A stretch of 7,293 nt of DNA, taken from positions 1 to 7,293 of the forward strand of contig LUZO01000271.1 of NCBI GenBank assembly GCA_001603685.1. Direction: 5' to 3'. Under the pieces are notes generated by a model that saw nothing but the letters and a program-made list of their open reading frames with translations, searched no databases and was not told the DNA's origin. Below are positions 1 through 5,675 of this stretch, piece after piece. A program made the position numbers and the translations under genes. Position 1 is the stretch's first letter; every line of letters starts with the position of its first letter. This DNA is from Bacteroidales bacterium Bact_23 (lineage in GTDB: Bacteria; Bacteroidota; Bacteroidia; Bacteroidales; Lentimicrobiaceae).

Positions 1-1
1 A

Positions 2-328
2 AAAAAAACCGGCAAAGATCTGCCTGTACAGGCCAAAAAGGCACAGCCTGCAATCGGCAAAGCGATGCCTGACCAAGCCGGGAAGGTGCTGCCGGCAGGC
101 GACAAAGCGATGCAGTTTGCTTTCGGGAAGGAAAATTACCGTCTTATGCTCATCGGGCTGGCAGTGATTGCACTGGGCTTTATCCTGATGGTTGGCGGCG
201 GCTCCGATGATCCGGCGGTATTCAACGAAGGGATGTTCAACTTTCAGCGGCTAACCCTCGCCCCTATGCTTATCCTGGCGGGATATGTAATCGGGATTTT
301 TGCAATCATGAAAAAGCCGCGCGACTAA
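2..328 (+). CDS. DUF3098 family small membrane protein (5' end probably outside window)
   Basis: This is a small inner-membrane protein of unknown function. Counting from the first in-window ATG (65), the family-like core begins around residue 17 with FAFGKENYRLMLIG. It has two predicted membrane helices (about residues 27-45 and 62-81), a connecting loop containing GGGSDDPAVFN, and a short basic tail ending MKKPRD. This layout matches DUF3098 proteins, which in Bacteroidota usually sit just before uppP and often after ftsX. The reading frame stays open from position 65 back to the left edge. Those codons give a Lys/Ala/Pro-rich stretch (such as KKAQPAIGKAMPDQAGK), so the true start may lie outside the window. 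ATG 65 has no Shine-Dalgarno sequence, which is uninformative in this phylum. The stop is 3 nt before uppP, so the two are probably co-transcribed. No FtsX C-terminus is visible in the 64 bases upstream. The family call is from recall of its motif and is fairly secure; the start is not. Confidence 0.8.
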   Translation, partial: KKTGKDLPVQAKKAQPAIGKAMPDQAGKVLPAGDKAMQFAFGKENYRLMLIGLAVIALGFILMVGGGSDDPAVFNEGMFNFQRLTLAPMLILAGYVIGIFAIMKKPRD

Positions 329-331
329 GCA

Positions 332-1111
332 ATGACAGTATTTCAGGCCATTATCATCGCCATTGTGGAGGGGATTACCGAGTTTCTTCCCATCTCTTCC
401 ACAGGCCATATGATTATTACCCAGGAGTTGCTTGGGATGGAAATCGACGACTTTGTCAAGGCATTTACCGTAAATATCCAGTTCGGCGCCATCCTCTCGG
501 TGGTAATACTCTACTGGAAACGATTTTTCCAGACACTCGAATTTTACTACAAGCTGTTCGTTGCCTTTATTCCGGCAGCGGTCATCGGCCTGCTTCTGGG
601 CGATTTTATCGATATGCTGCTCGAAAATGTGGTTGTGGTTGCAGTTATGCTGGTTGCCGGCGGAATTGTGCTGCTGTTTGTTGACAAGTGGTTCAACAAA
701 CCGGCCGAAGATCAGTCAATCAGCTATCCTACCGCATTTAAAATCGGGCTGTTTCAGTGCATTGCCATGATTCCGGGCGTTTCGCGCTCAGCCGCCACCA
801 TTGTAGGCGGTATGGCACAGAAACTCAACCGGAAAACAGCGGCAGAGTTCTCGTTCTTCCTGGCTGTTCCCACCATGTTTGCCGCATCAGGCTATAAACT
901 GCTGAAAAATTACAGTACCATTACTTCCGAAAACATCAGCATACTGCTTATTGGCAATGTTATCGCCTTTGTGGTTGCCATGCTGGCCATTAAATTCTTC
1001 ATCAGCTTTCTTACAAAGCACGGATTCAAATGGTTCGGCTATTACCGCATTCTTGTCGGGCTGGCAATTCTCATCATGCTGGCATTCGGTTATGACCTGA
1101 ATATTGTCTGA
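332..1111 (+). CDS. uppP: Undecaprenyl-diphosphatase UppP (BacA family)
   Basis: This integral membrane phosphatase converts undecaprenyl diphosphate to the monophosphate. It thereby recycles the lipid carrier for peptidoglycan and surface polysaccharide synthesis, and the family confers bacitracin tolerance. The 259-residue length is normal. The first family signature is EGITEFLPISSTGHM at residues 13-27, with the paired glutamates E13 and E17, serine S23 and histidine H26 that form the catalytic region. The second signature is PGVSRSAAT at 148-156, with arginine R152 expected to bind phosphate. EFSFFLAVPTM (172-182) is a further conserved segment. Multiple hydrophobic helices cover most of the rest, including 52-61, 74-90, 101-117 and 201-224. 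The start at 332 places the EGxTEFLP motif at the usual distance from the N-terminus. The gene follows the DUF3098 gene by 3 nt, and its TGA shares one base with the truB ATG, which implies translational coupling. No residue expected for activity is missing. Confidence 0.96.
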   Translation: MTVFQAIIIAIVEGITEFLPISSTGHMIITQELLGMEIDDFVKAFTVNIQFGAILSVVILYWKRFFQTLEFYYKLFVAFIPAAVIGLLLGDFIDMLLENVVVVAVMLVAGGIVLLFVDKWFNKPAEDQSISYPTAFKIGLFQCIAMIPGVSRSAATIVGGMAQKLNRKTAAEFSFFLAVPTMFAASGYKLLKNYSTITSENISILLIGNVIAFVVAMLAIKFFISFLTKHGFKWFGYYRILVGLAILIMLAFGYDLNIV

Positions 1112-1812
1112 TGGCCTATCATTTCGAAGAGGGAGAGGTTCTGCTGATCAACAAGCCGCTGAAGTGGTCATCGTTCGATGTGGTAAACCGTTTCCGCTAT
1201 TTTCTGCGCAAGCACTGCGGCATTCATAAAATAAAGGTAGGCCATGCAGGTACCCTCGATCCCCTTGCCGATGGCCTTTTAATTGTTTGCACCGGAAAGT
1301 TCACCAAGCGGATTGAGGAGTTTCAGGGGCAGGAAAAGGAGTACACCGGCACTTTCAGGCTCGGCGCCACCACCCCCTCATTCGACCTCGAACACGAGCC
1401 CGACCGCGAGTACGAAACCACACACATAACCCCCGAAATGATTTACCGGGCTGCCCAGTCGCTTACCGGCGATATAATGCAGGTACCGCCGGTATTTTCA
1501 GCCATAAAAATCGGCGGAAGAAGAGCCTACAAGTTTGCCCGGAAAGATAAGGATCCCAACCTGTCGGCCCGTCCGGTAAATATCCGCGAATTTGAAATCA
1601 CCCGCATTCAGATGCCCTATGTGGATTTCCGCATCAGCTGCAGCAAAGGCACCTATATCCGCGCCATTGCCCGCGATTTTGGCGAAGCGCTGAACAGCGG
1701 AGCACACCTTACTGCCCTCCGCCGAACCCGGATCGGCGATTTTCTCCTGTCCGACGCCTGGGAACTGGAAAAGTTGATGGATGCGGTGAAGGAAGAAATG
1801 GAAATGAAGTAG
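1111..1812 (+). CDS. truB: tRNA pseudouridine(55) synthase TruB
   Basis: This cytoplasmic enzyme isomerises uridine 55 in the T-psi-C loop of tRNAs to pseudouridine. The catalytic motif is GHAGTLDPLADGLL at residues 44-57, with the nucleophilic aspartate at D50. Other TruB landmarks follow in order: KEYTGTFRLGATTPSFD (76-92), QVPPVFSAIKIGGRRAY (124-140), CSKGTYIRAIARDFG (177-191) and GAHLTALRRTRIGDF (197-211). At 233 residues it is the short form, lacking a clear C-terminal PUA domain, as is common in this phylum. Its ATG overlaps the uppP stop by one base, so it is probably the last gene of the DUF3098-uppP-truB operon. The last two codons and the TAG stop fall inside the first unit of a heptad repeat array that continues downstream, so the extreme C-terminus may have been reshaped by repeat changes. 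No canonical intrinsic terminator was found after it. Confidence 0.97.
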   Translation: MAYHFEEGEVLLINKPLKWSSFDVVNRFRYFLRKHCGIHKIKVGHAGTLDPLADGLLIVCTGKFTKRIEEFQGQEKEYTGTFRLGATTPSFDLEHEPDREYETTHITPEMIYRAAQSLTGDIMQVPPVFSAIKIGGRRAYKFARKDKDPNLSARPVNIREFEITRIQMPYVDFRISCSKGTYIRAIARDFGEALNSGAHLTALRRTRIGDFLLSDAWELEKLMDAVKEEMEMK

Positions 1813-1847
1813 GAAGTAGGAAGTAGGAAGTAAGAGGTAAGAGGTAA
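1806..1847 (+). repeat. Six tandem heptads GAAGTAG / GAAGTAA / GAGGTAA
   Basis: Three exact GAAGTAG units (1806-1826) are followed by one GAAGTAA and two GAGGTAA units. The first unit contains the truB stop codon TAG at 1810-1812. The stepwise drift from one variant to the next suggests slippage or unequal exchange with local homogenisation. Because the period is 7, not a multiple of 3, unit gain or loss downstream of the stop does not affect truB. Changes in the first unit could alter its end. No coding role is apparent. Confidence 0.9.
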
Positions 1848-1851
1848 GAGT

Positions 1852-1894
1852 GAAAAGAAAAAAGGAAAAAGGAAAAAGAAAAAAGAAAAAAGGA
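1852..1894 (+). repeat. 43-nt homopurine (A/G-only) tract
   Basis: Every base on the + strand from 1852 to 1894 is A or G, mostly runs of 4-6 A separated by single or double G. It directly follows the heptad array after truB. Read on the - strand it is a pyrimidine tract rich in T, which lies downstream of leuS and could weakly aid 3'-end formation of its transcript. No hairpin immediately precedes it on that strand, so it is not called a terminator. Confidence 0.85.
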
Positions 1895-1935
1895 TTCAGC
1901 CACGATTGAGTAAGAGATCGTACCGCCCGATGCCT

Positions 1936-1971
1936 GCCGGTGGGTGAGCCGGTGGGTGAGCCGGTGGGTGA
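1936..1971 (+). repeat. Three exact tandem copies of a 12-bp unit (GCCGGTGGGTGA)
   Basis: The unit GCCGGTGGGTGA occurs three times without mismatch or spacer. The third copy runs directly into the 11-bp array at 1976. Part of the unit (GGTGGGTGAGCG) reappears at 2020-2031, interrupting that array. The unit length is divisible by 3, so all six frames can stay open across it. This accounts for low-complexity open frames here that are not genes. Confidence 0.92.
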
Positions 1972-1975
1972 GCGA

Positions 1976-2087
1976 AGTCGAACCCAAGTCGAACCCAAGT
2001 CGAACCCAAGCCGAACCCTGGTGGGTGAGCGCAGCCGAACCCAGGCCGAACCCAAGCCGAACTCAGGTCAAGCCCGGGTTGAACCCG
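1976..2087 (+). repeat. 11-bp-periodic repeat array, consensus RGYCGAACCCA
   Basis: Units AGTCGAACCCA at 1976, 1987 and 1998 are exact and abut. AGCCGAACCCT follows at 2009. After a 13-nt GGTGGGTGAGCGC interruption, further units lie at 2033, 2044 and 2055, then two degenerate units run to about 2087 (GGTTGAACCCGG at the end). A 24-bp segment at 1963-1986, which joins the 12-bp unit to the first 11-bp unit, is repeated at 2020-2043 with 22 of 24 bases identical. This suggests a composite parental element, GGTGGGTGAGCG plus CGAACCCA arms, that was duplicated and then internally amplified. From memory, motifs resembling TGAGCGAAGTCGAAC are scattered through many Bacteroidota intergenic regions; a genome search would be needed to confirm that here. 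Confidence 0.85.
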
Positions 2088-2163
2088 GAACAGAGGCCAA
2101 AGCAAAGTAAAATTTCCAATAAAGAATCCAACGAAGTCGGGCGCAAATCCAGGATTTTACCCG

Positions 2164-2196
2164 ACCGGCGGTGGACAGCGGAACCTTTCCGCCGGT
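2164..2196. repeat. GC-rich inverted repeat next to the leuS stop
   Basis: ACCGGCGG at 2164-2171 pairs with CCGCCGGT at 2189-2196, an 8-bp perfect stem with a 17-nt loop, ending 2 nt before the leuS stop codon on the - strand. It could form a hairpin in the leuS 3' untranslated region and perhaps protect or end the transcript. Neither strand shows a following run of T, so it is not a classical intrinsic terminator. The rest of 2088-2163 shows no gene, only a short palindrome (AAATCC-A-GGATTT) near 2146-2158. Confidence 0.6.
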
Positions 2197-2198
2197 GG

Positions 2199-5100
2199 TC
2201 AGATTACAACATTCACAATTTTTCCGGGAACTACAATCACCTTTTTGGGTGTTTTGCCTTCCAGCCATTTGGCAGCTTCGGGTGCCGAAACAACTGCCTG
2301 TTCAATTTCTGCAGCGGGAGTATCCAGCGGAAGCGTCAGTTTGAAACGCATTTTCCCGTTAAAGGAAACGGGATAATCAAAACTGTTTTCAACGGTGTAC
2401 TGCTCATTGTACTCCGGGAATTTGGCCTTGGTTACACTGCCGGTGTTTCCGAGCAGGCTCCACAACTCCTCCGCAATGTGGGGCGCATAGGCCGAAATAA
2501 GTACGGTAAGGTCGCTGAGGATACTGCGGTTGTTGCATTTCAGCTCAGTGAGTTCATTCACACAGATCATAAATGAGCTAACCGCTGTATTGAATGAGAA
2601 GCGCTCTGTGTCGTACTGTACCTTCTTAATCGCTTTATGCAGCACTTTCAGTTCAGCTAAAGCAGGCTCTCCCTCACTGATTCTGAAGTTGTTGTTATTG
2701 TCGTGGAAAAGTTTCCAAAGCTTTCTGATAAATCTGAAAACGCCCTCAATTCCGTTTGTATCCCACGGTTTTGACTGCTCAAGCGGACCGAGGAACATTT
2801 CATAAAGCCTCAGGGTGTCGGCGCCGTAGCGCTCAATCAGATCGTCGGGGTTCTGAACATTGTACTTCGATTTCGACATTTTCTCCACTTCCCAGCCGCA
2901 GATGTATTTGCCGTCCTCGAGGATAAAGCGCGCATCGGCCAGATGGGGCTGCCAGGCCCTGAAAGCTTCGGTATCGAGCACATCGTTATGAACCAGGTTC
3001 ACATCAACATGCAGGGCATCCGAAAAGTGCTCCCTTCCCGGGAAATTCTTCGAAACGAACACCGGAAACAGGCCCAGCCCCTCTTTGGTTTCATCGAATA
3101 CCGGCTCTTCCTCACCACGGATTACTCGGTTTATCCTAGCCAAAACCTCATCGAACTTCAGGAAGTCCACGATCGGGATCAGCAGGATTTTTACCCCTTT
3201 CAATTTTGCATAATCTCCGTAATAGCCTGCCACTTTTTCGAGCGCTTCCTGGCGTTTTACCTCGATAATCAGGCGTGCTTCCTCTGAGTAGAAGTCGAAA
3301 CGGCGGTTTCCATCGCGGTAGTTTTTGATAAACTCTACACCGGTTCTCTTGTTTCTGAGCGCTTCCCAGAGCAGATACTCGGCCATTTTCTCGGGGTTGG
3401 CCCTGTACACGAAGTTGGAGCGCCCCTGAATCATTCCCTGATTGATCAGCTTTTTAAACGGCTCGTCTTCCACTGCCAGTCCGATATCATACAGAAATTT
3501 ATTCCAAAAACGGGAGTAGATCAGGTGGCCGGTGGCATGTTCAGCACCGCCGATATATAGGTCAACATTGCGCCAGTATTCATTGGCTTCTTTCGAGAAA
3601 TACTCCTTATCGTTGCGCGGATCCATATAGCGCAGGTAGTATCCGCTCGATCCGGCAAATCCGGGCATGGTATTGGTTTCCAGCGGAAAGCCATCCCTGT
3701 TTACCCAATTTTTGGCGCGTGCCAGGGGCGGCTCTCCGGATTCAGTCGGCAGATAGGCATCAATTTCGGGAAGCTCCAGCGGAAGCTCATCTTCATTCAG
3801 GGTGTAGGGCATTCCGTCCTTGTAATAAACCGGGAAAGGCTCGCCCCAGTAGCGCTGGCGGCTGAAGATGGCATCCCTGAGGCGGTAGTTTACGGTTCCG
3901 TAGCCTATCCCCTCCTCTTCCACCCGGCGGATGGCGGCAGTGATGGCATCCTTCACTTCCATGCCGTTGATGAACCCGCTGTTGATCATCACTCCCTCCT
4001 TCGAGTCATACGACTCTTCCCACTCCGAAGGGTCAACGGGGTTTTCGCCTTTGCGGATGACTACCTGACGGATGGGCAGCCCGAAATGGCGTGCAAAGGC
4101 AAAGTCGCGGCTGTCGTGGCCGGGAACGGCCATAATGGCGCCGGTTCCGTAACCCATCAGCACATAATCGGCAACCCAGACCGGTATCTCTTCGCCATTC
4201 AGCGGATTGACGGCGTAAGCGCCGGTAAATTCGCCGGTTATCTTTTTCACTTCCGTCATACGCTCGCGTTCCGAGCGGTTCTTTGCCCAGTGCACATAAG
4301 CCTCCACCTTTTCGCGCTGACCGGGGGTTGTAATCTCAGCCACATAGGGGTGTTCGGGCGCAAGCACCATAAAGGTTACGCCAAACATGGTGTCGGCGCG
4401 GGTGGTGAATATCTCCAGTTTCAGGTCTGAATCCTTGATGGCGAACTGTGCCGAACAGCCTTCGGAGCGGCCGATCCAGTTGCGCTGTATCTCTTTCAGC
4501 GACTCCGACCAGTCGATGCGGTCGAGGCCTTCGAGCAGGCGGTCGGCGTAGGCGGTGATTCTCAGCAACCACTGTTTCATGGTTTTGCGCTCAACCGGAT
4601 GCCCGCCGCGCACCGAGAAGCCTTCGCTCACCTCATCGTTTGCAAGCACCGTTCCCAGCGCCGGACACCAGTTTACCATGGTGTCGGCCAGAAAGGCAAG
4701 GCGGTAGTTCATCAGAATCTCCTGCTGCTGCCTTTCATTCATGGCTTTCCAATCTTCAGCAGAAAAGACGGCGATATCGCCTCCGGCCGCATCAATTCCG
4801 GTATTTCCCGACTCTTCAAAAGCTTTGATCAGGGTTTCAACCGGCTCGGCCTTGCCCGATTTATTGTTGTACCAGGAGTGAAACAGCTGAATAAATGTCC
4901 ACTGGGTCCATTTGTAATATTCCGGATCGCTGGTGCGCACTTCGCGGTCCCAATCGTACGAAAACCCGATTTTATCCATCTGCTCGCGGTAGCGGTCTAT
5001 GTTTTTATCGGTGGTAACCGCAGGGTGTGTACCGGTTTGAATGGCATACTGCTCGGCCGGAAGCCCGTAAGCATCGTAGCCCATCGGATGCAGCACATTG

Positions 5101-5309
5101 AAGCCCGTCAGCCTCTTATAGCGTGCATAAATATCGGATGCAATGTATCCAAGCGGATGTCCTACATGCAGCCCCGCCCCTGAAGGATAGGGGAACATAT
5201 CGAGAACATAATATTTTGGTTTACTGAGGTCAATATCAGTCTTATAAGTTTTATTTTCAGCCCAGTGCCTCTGCCACTTTTTTTCTATTTCCCTGAAGTT
5301 GTAATCCAT
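2199..5309 (-). CDS. leuS: Leucyl-tRNA synthetase with an in-frame DUF559 nuclease-like insert
   Basis: This cytoplasmic class I synthetase charges tRNA-Leu and hydrolyses mischarged products. The chosen start (MDYNFREIEKKWQ) gives 1036 residues. An ATG at 5354 in the same frame would add 15 residues, but it lies upstream of the promoter's -7 box, and Bacteroidota LeuRS normally begins at this motif. Landmarks in order: YPSGAGLHVGH, the HIGH-type ATP site, with HVGH at 48-51; NWIGRSEG 277-284; the editing-domain threonine-rich segment TTRADTMFG 302-310; VPGHDSRDFAFA 395-406, with the conserved editing aspartate D399; RYWGEPFP 486-493; the KMSKS loop at 810-814; and a C-terminal anticodon-binding domain, about 870-970. 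Residues about 637-747 are extra: a DUF559-like domain inserted just before the KMSKS-proximal segment LHVDVNLVHNDVLD. Without it the length would be about 925, usual for the phylum. All visible catalytic and editing motifs are intact and the frame is unbroken, so the enzyme should be functional. The gene is monocistronic in appearance, between its own promoter and the repeat-rich junction with truB. Confidence 0.97.
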   Translation of the reverse strand: MDYNFREIEKKWQRHWAENKTYKTDIDLSKPKYYVLDMFPYPSGAGLHVGHPLGYIASDIYARYKRLTGFNVLHPMGYDAYGLPAEQYAIQTGTHPAVTTDKNIDRYREQMDKIGFSYDWDREVRTSDPEYYKWTQWTFIQLFHSWYNNKSGKAEPVETLIKAFEESGNTGIDAAGGDIAVFSAEDWKAMNERQQQEILMNYRLAFLADTMVNWCPALGTVLANDEVSEGFSVRGGHPVERKTMKQWLLRITAYADRLLEGLDRIDWSESLKEIQRNWIGRSEGCSAQFAIKDSDLKLEIFTTRADTMFGVTFMVLAPEHPYVAEITTPGQREKVEAYVHWAKNRSERERMTEVKKITGEFTGAYAVNPLNGEEIPVWVADYVLMGYGTGAIMAVPGHDSRDFAFARHFGLPIRQVVIRKGENPVDPSEWEESYDSKEGVMINSGFINGMEVKDAITAAIRRVEEEGIGYGTVNYRLRDAIFSRQRYWGEPFPVYYKDGMPYTLNEDELPLELPEIDAYLPTESGEPPLARAKNWVNRDGFPLETNTMPGFAGSSGYYLRYMDPRNDKEYFSKEANEYWRNVDLYIGGAEHATGHLIYSRFWNKFLYDIGLAVEDEPFKKLINQGMIQGRSNFVYRANPEKMAEYLLWEALRNKRTGVEFIKNYRDGNRRFDFYSEEARLIIEVKRQEALEKVAGYYGDYAKLKGVKILLIPIVDFLKFDEVLARINRVIRGEEEPVFDETKEGLGLFPVFVSKNFPGREHFSDALHVDVNLVHNDVLDTEAFRAWQPHLADARFILEDGKYICGWEVEKMSKSKYNVQNPDDLIERYGADTLRLYEMFLGPLEQSKPWDTNGIEGVFRFIRKLWKLFHDNNNNFRISEGEPALAELKVLHKAIKKVQYDTERFSFNTAVSSFMICVNELTELKCNNRSILSDLTVLISAYAPHIAEELWSLLGNTGSVTKAKFPEYNEQYTVENSFDYPVSFNGKMRFKLTLPLDTPAAEIEQAVVSAPEAAKWLEGKTPKKVIVVPGKIVNVVI
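3069..3401 (-). other. DUF559 / Vsr-like PD-(D/E)XK nuclease domain embedded in LeuRS
   Basis: About 111 residues (637-747 of LeuRS) interrupt the enzyme between FVYR and FVSKN, which in ordinary Bacteroidota LeuRS are separated by only a few residues. The insert reads as a DUF559 domain: an opening helix MAEYLLWEALRNKR with the conserved LWEALRN pattern; the strand-turn FIKNYRDGNRRFDFY; the acidic/basic strand ARLIIEVKRQ; a helix around YYGDYAKLKG; the strand VKILLIP; and a final helix FDEVLARINRVI. The putative metal-binding and catalytic set is D672, E683 and K685 (D-X10-E-V-K), with E649 in the first helix as a possible extra ligand. Many DUF559 proteins have E-x-D at the second site, so E-V-K is closer to the general superfamily motif. 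A short acidic linker (GEEEPVFDETKEG) follows. No intein splice motifs flank it, so it should remain in the mature protein. The family call rests on pattern recognition; activity is unproven. Confidence 0.82.
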
Positions 5310-5332
5310 TGGTTGCTTTTGTTTTGAGGGTG

Positions 5333-5364
5333 CAAAGGTATCAAATTTGTCCATTCATCTGCAA
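5333..5364 (-). promoter_or_regulatory. Bacteroidota-type sigma(ABfr) promoter for leuS
   Basis: On the - strand the -7 element TACCTTTG (5340-5333) exactly fits the TAnnTTTG consensus of the Bacteroidota primary sigma factor. A TTG -33 element lies at 5364-5362, separated by 21 nt, within the accepted range. Transcription should begin around 5325-5328, giving a leader of about 16-20 nt (CTCAAAACAAAAGCAACCA before ATG) that is A-rich and lacks a Shine-Dalgarno sequence, as expected for the phylum. The position rules out the upstream ATG at 5354 as the usual start of leuS. Confidence 0.8.
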
Positions 5365-5435
5365 GGGAAGCCGGGGCATTCGCATTGCGACCTTTGATGC
5401 CTGACCTAAGGAGGTTCAGCAAACCCATAAAAGCA

Positions 5436-5467
5436 AAAAAGCCACAGACCAGAATCTGTGGCTTTTT
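5436..5467 (-). terminator. Strong rho-independent terminator, sequence-symmetric (bidirectional)
   Basis: AAAAAGCCACAGA at 5436-5448 and TCTGTGGCTTTTT at 5455-5467 form a perfect 13-bp stem with a 6-nt loop. The GC-rich core (GCCACAGA) is flanked by A/T runs, so a T-run follows the hairpin on both strands. On the - strand it lies 208 nt beyond the stop of the propeller lipoprotein gene and about 70 nt upstream of the leuS promoter, so it would insulate leuS from that gene. No + strand gene feeds into it. The AT-rich stretch between it and the lipoprotein stop (5468-5675) shows no convincing gene. Confidence 0.88.
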
Positions 5468-5675
5468 GTAATTATCCGTATTGTATTTACAAAATATTCC
5501 GGGTTGTTTAGTAAATTACAATCGTTAATGCCGGTGGTTAAAATATTCAGAAAATTACCGCTCCGCTCAATAGTTCTGTTATATTTTTTCAATCGTATTA
5601 TTTTTATAAAATCGCTTGATTCAGGTCAAAGGTTCTCTTTTTTGAAAGCAATTCACAACTTTGAAAATATTGCAA

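Noticed and set aside
1498..2055. Open - strand frames across the repeats and the truB 3' end
   Set aside because: They read low-complexity repeat peptides (runs such as HPPAHPPAHPPAG or SPTGSPTG) and antisense truB. The openness follows from the repeat units.
1936..2087. CRISPR array
   Set aside because: Units of 11-12 bp abut without unique spacers, and no cas gene is in the window.
1944..2576. Open + strand frame of 210 codons starting in the repeats
   Set aside because: Its first half is translated 11/12-bp repeats and its second half is antisense to the leuS 3' end; no recognisable protein features.
3069..3401. Intein or intron in leuS
   Set aside because: The insert is short, stays in frame, lacks a splice-junction Cys/Ser/Thr and a His-Asn end, and shows DUF559-like rather than LAGLIDADG or HNH content.
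4599..5183. Open + strand frame of 194 codons opposite leuS
   Set aside because: It is entirely antisense to highly conserved LeuRS sequence; a shadow of that gene's codon bias.
5407..5415. Perfect Shine-Dalgarno-like TAAGGAGGT on the + strand
   Set aside because: No ATG, GTG or TTG follows at a usable distance, and genes in this phylum seldom use such sites. It forms part of a small imperfect palindrome near the terminator.
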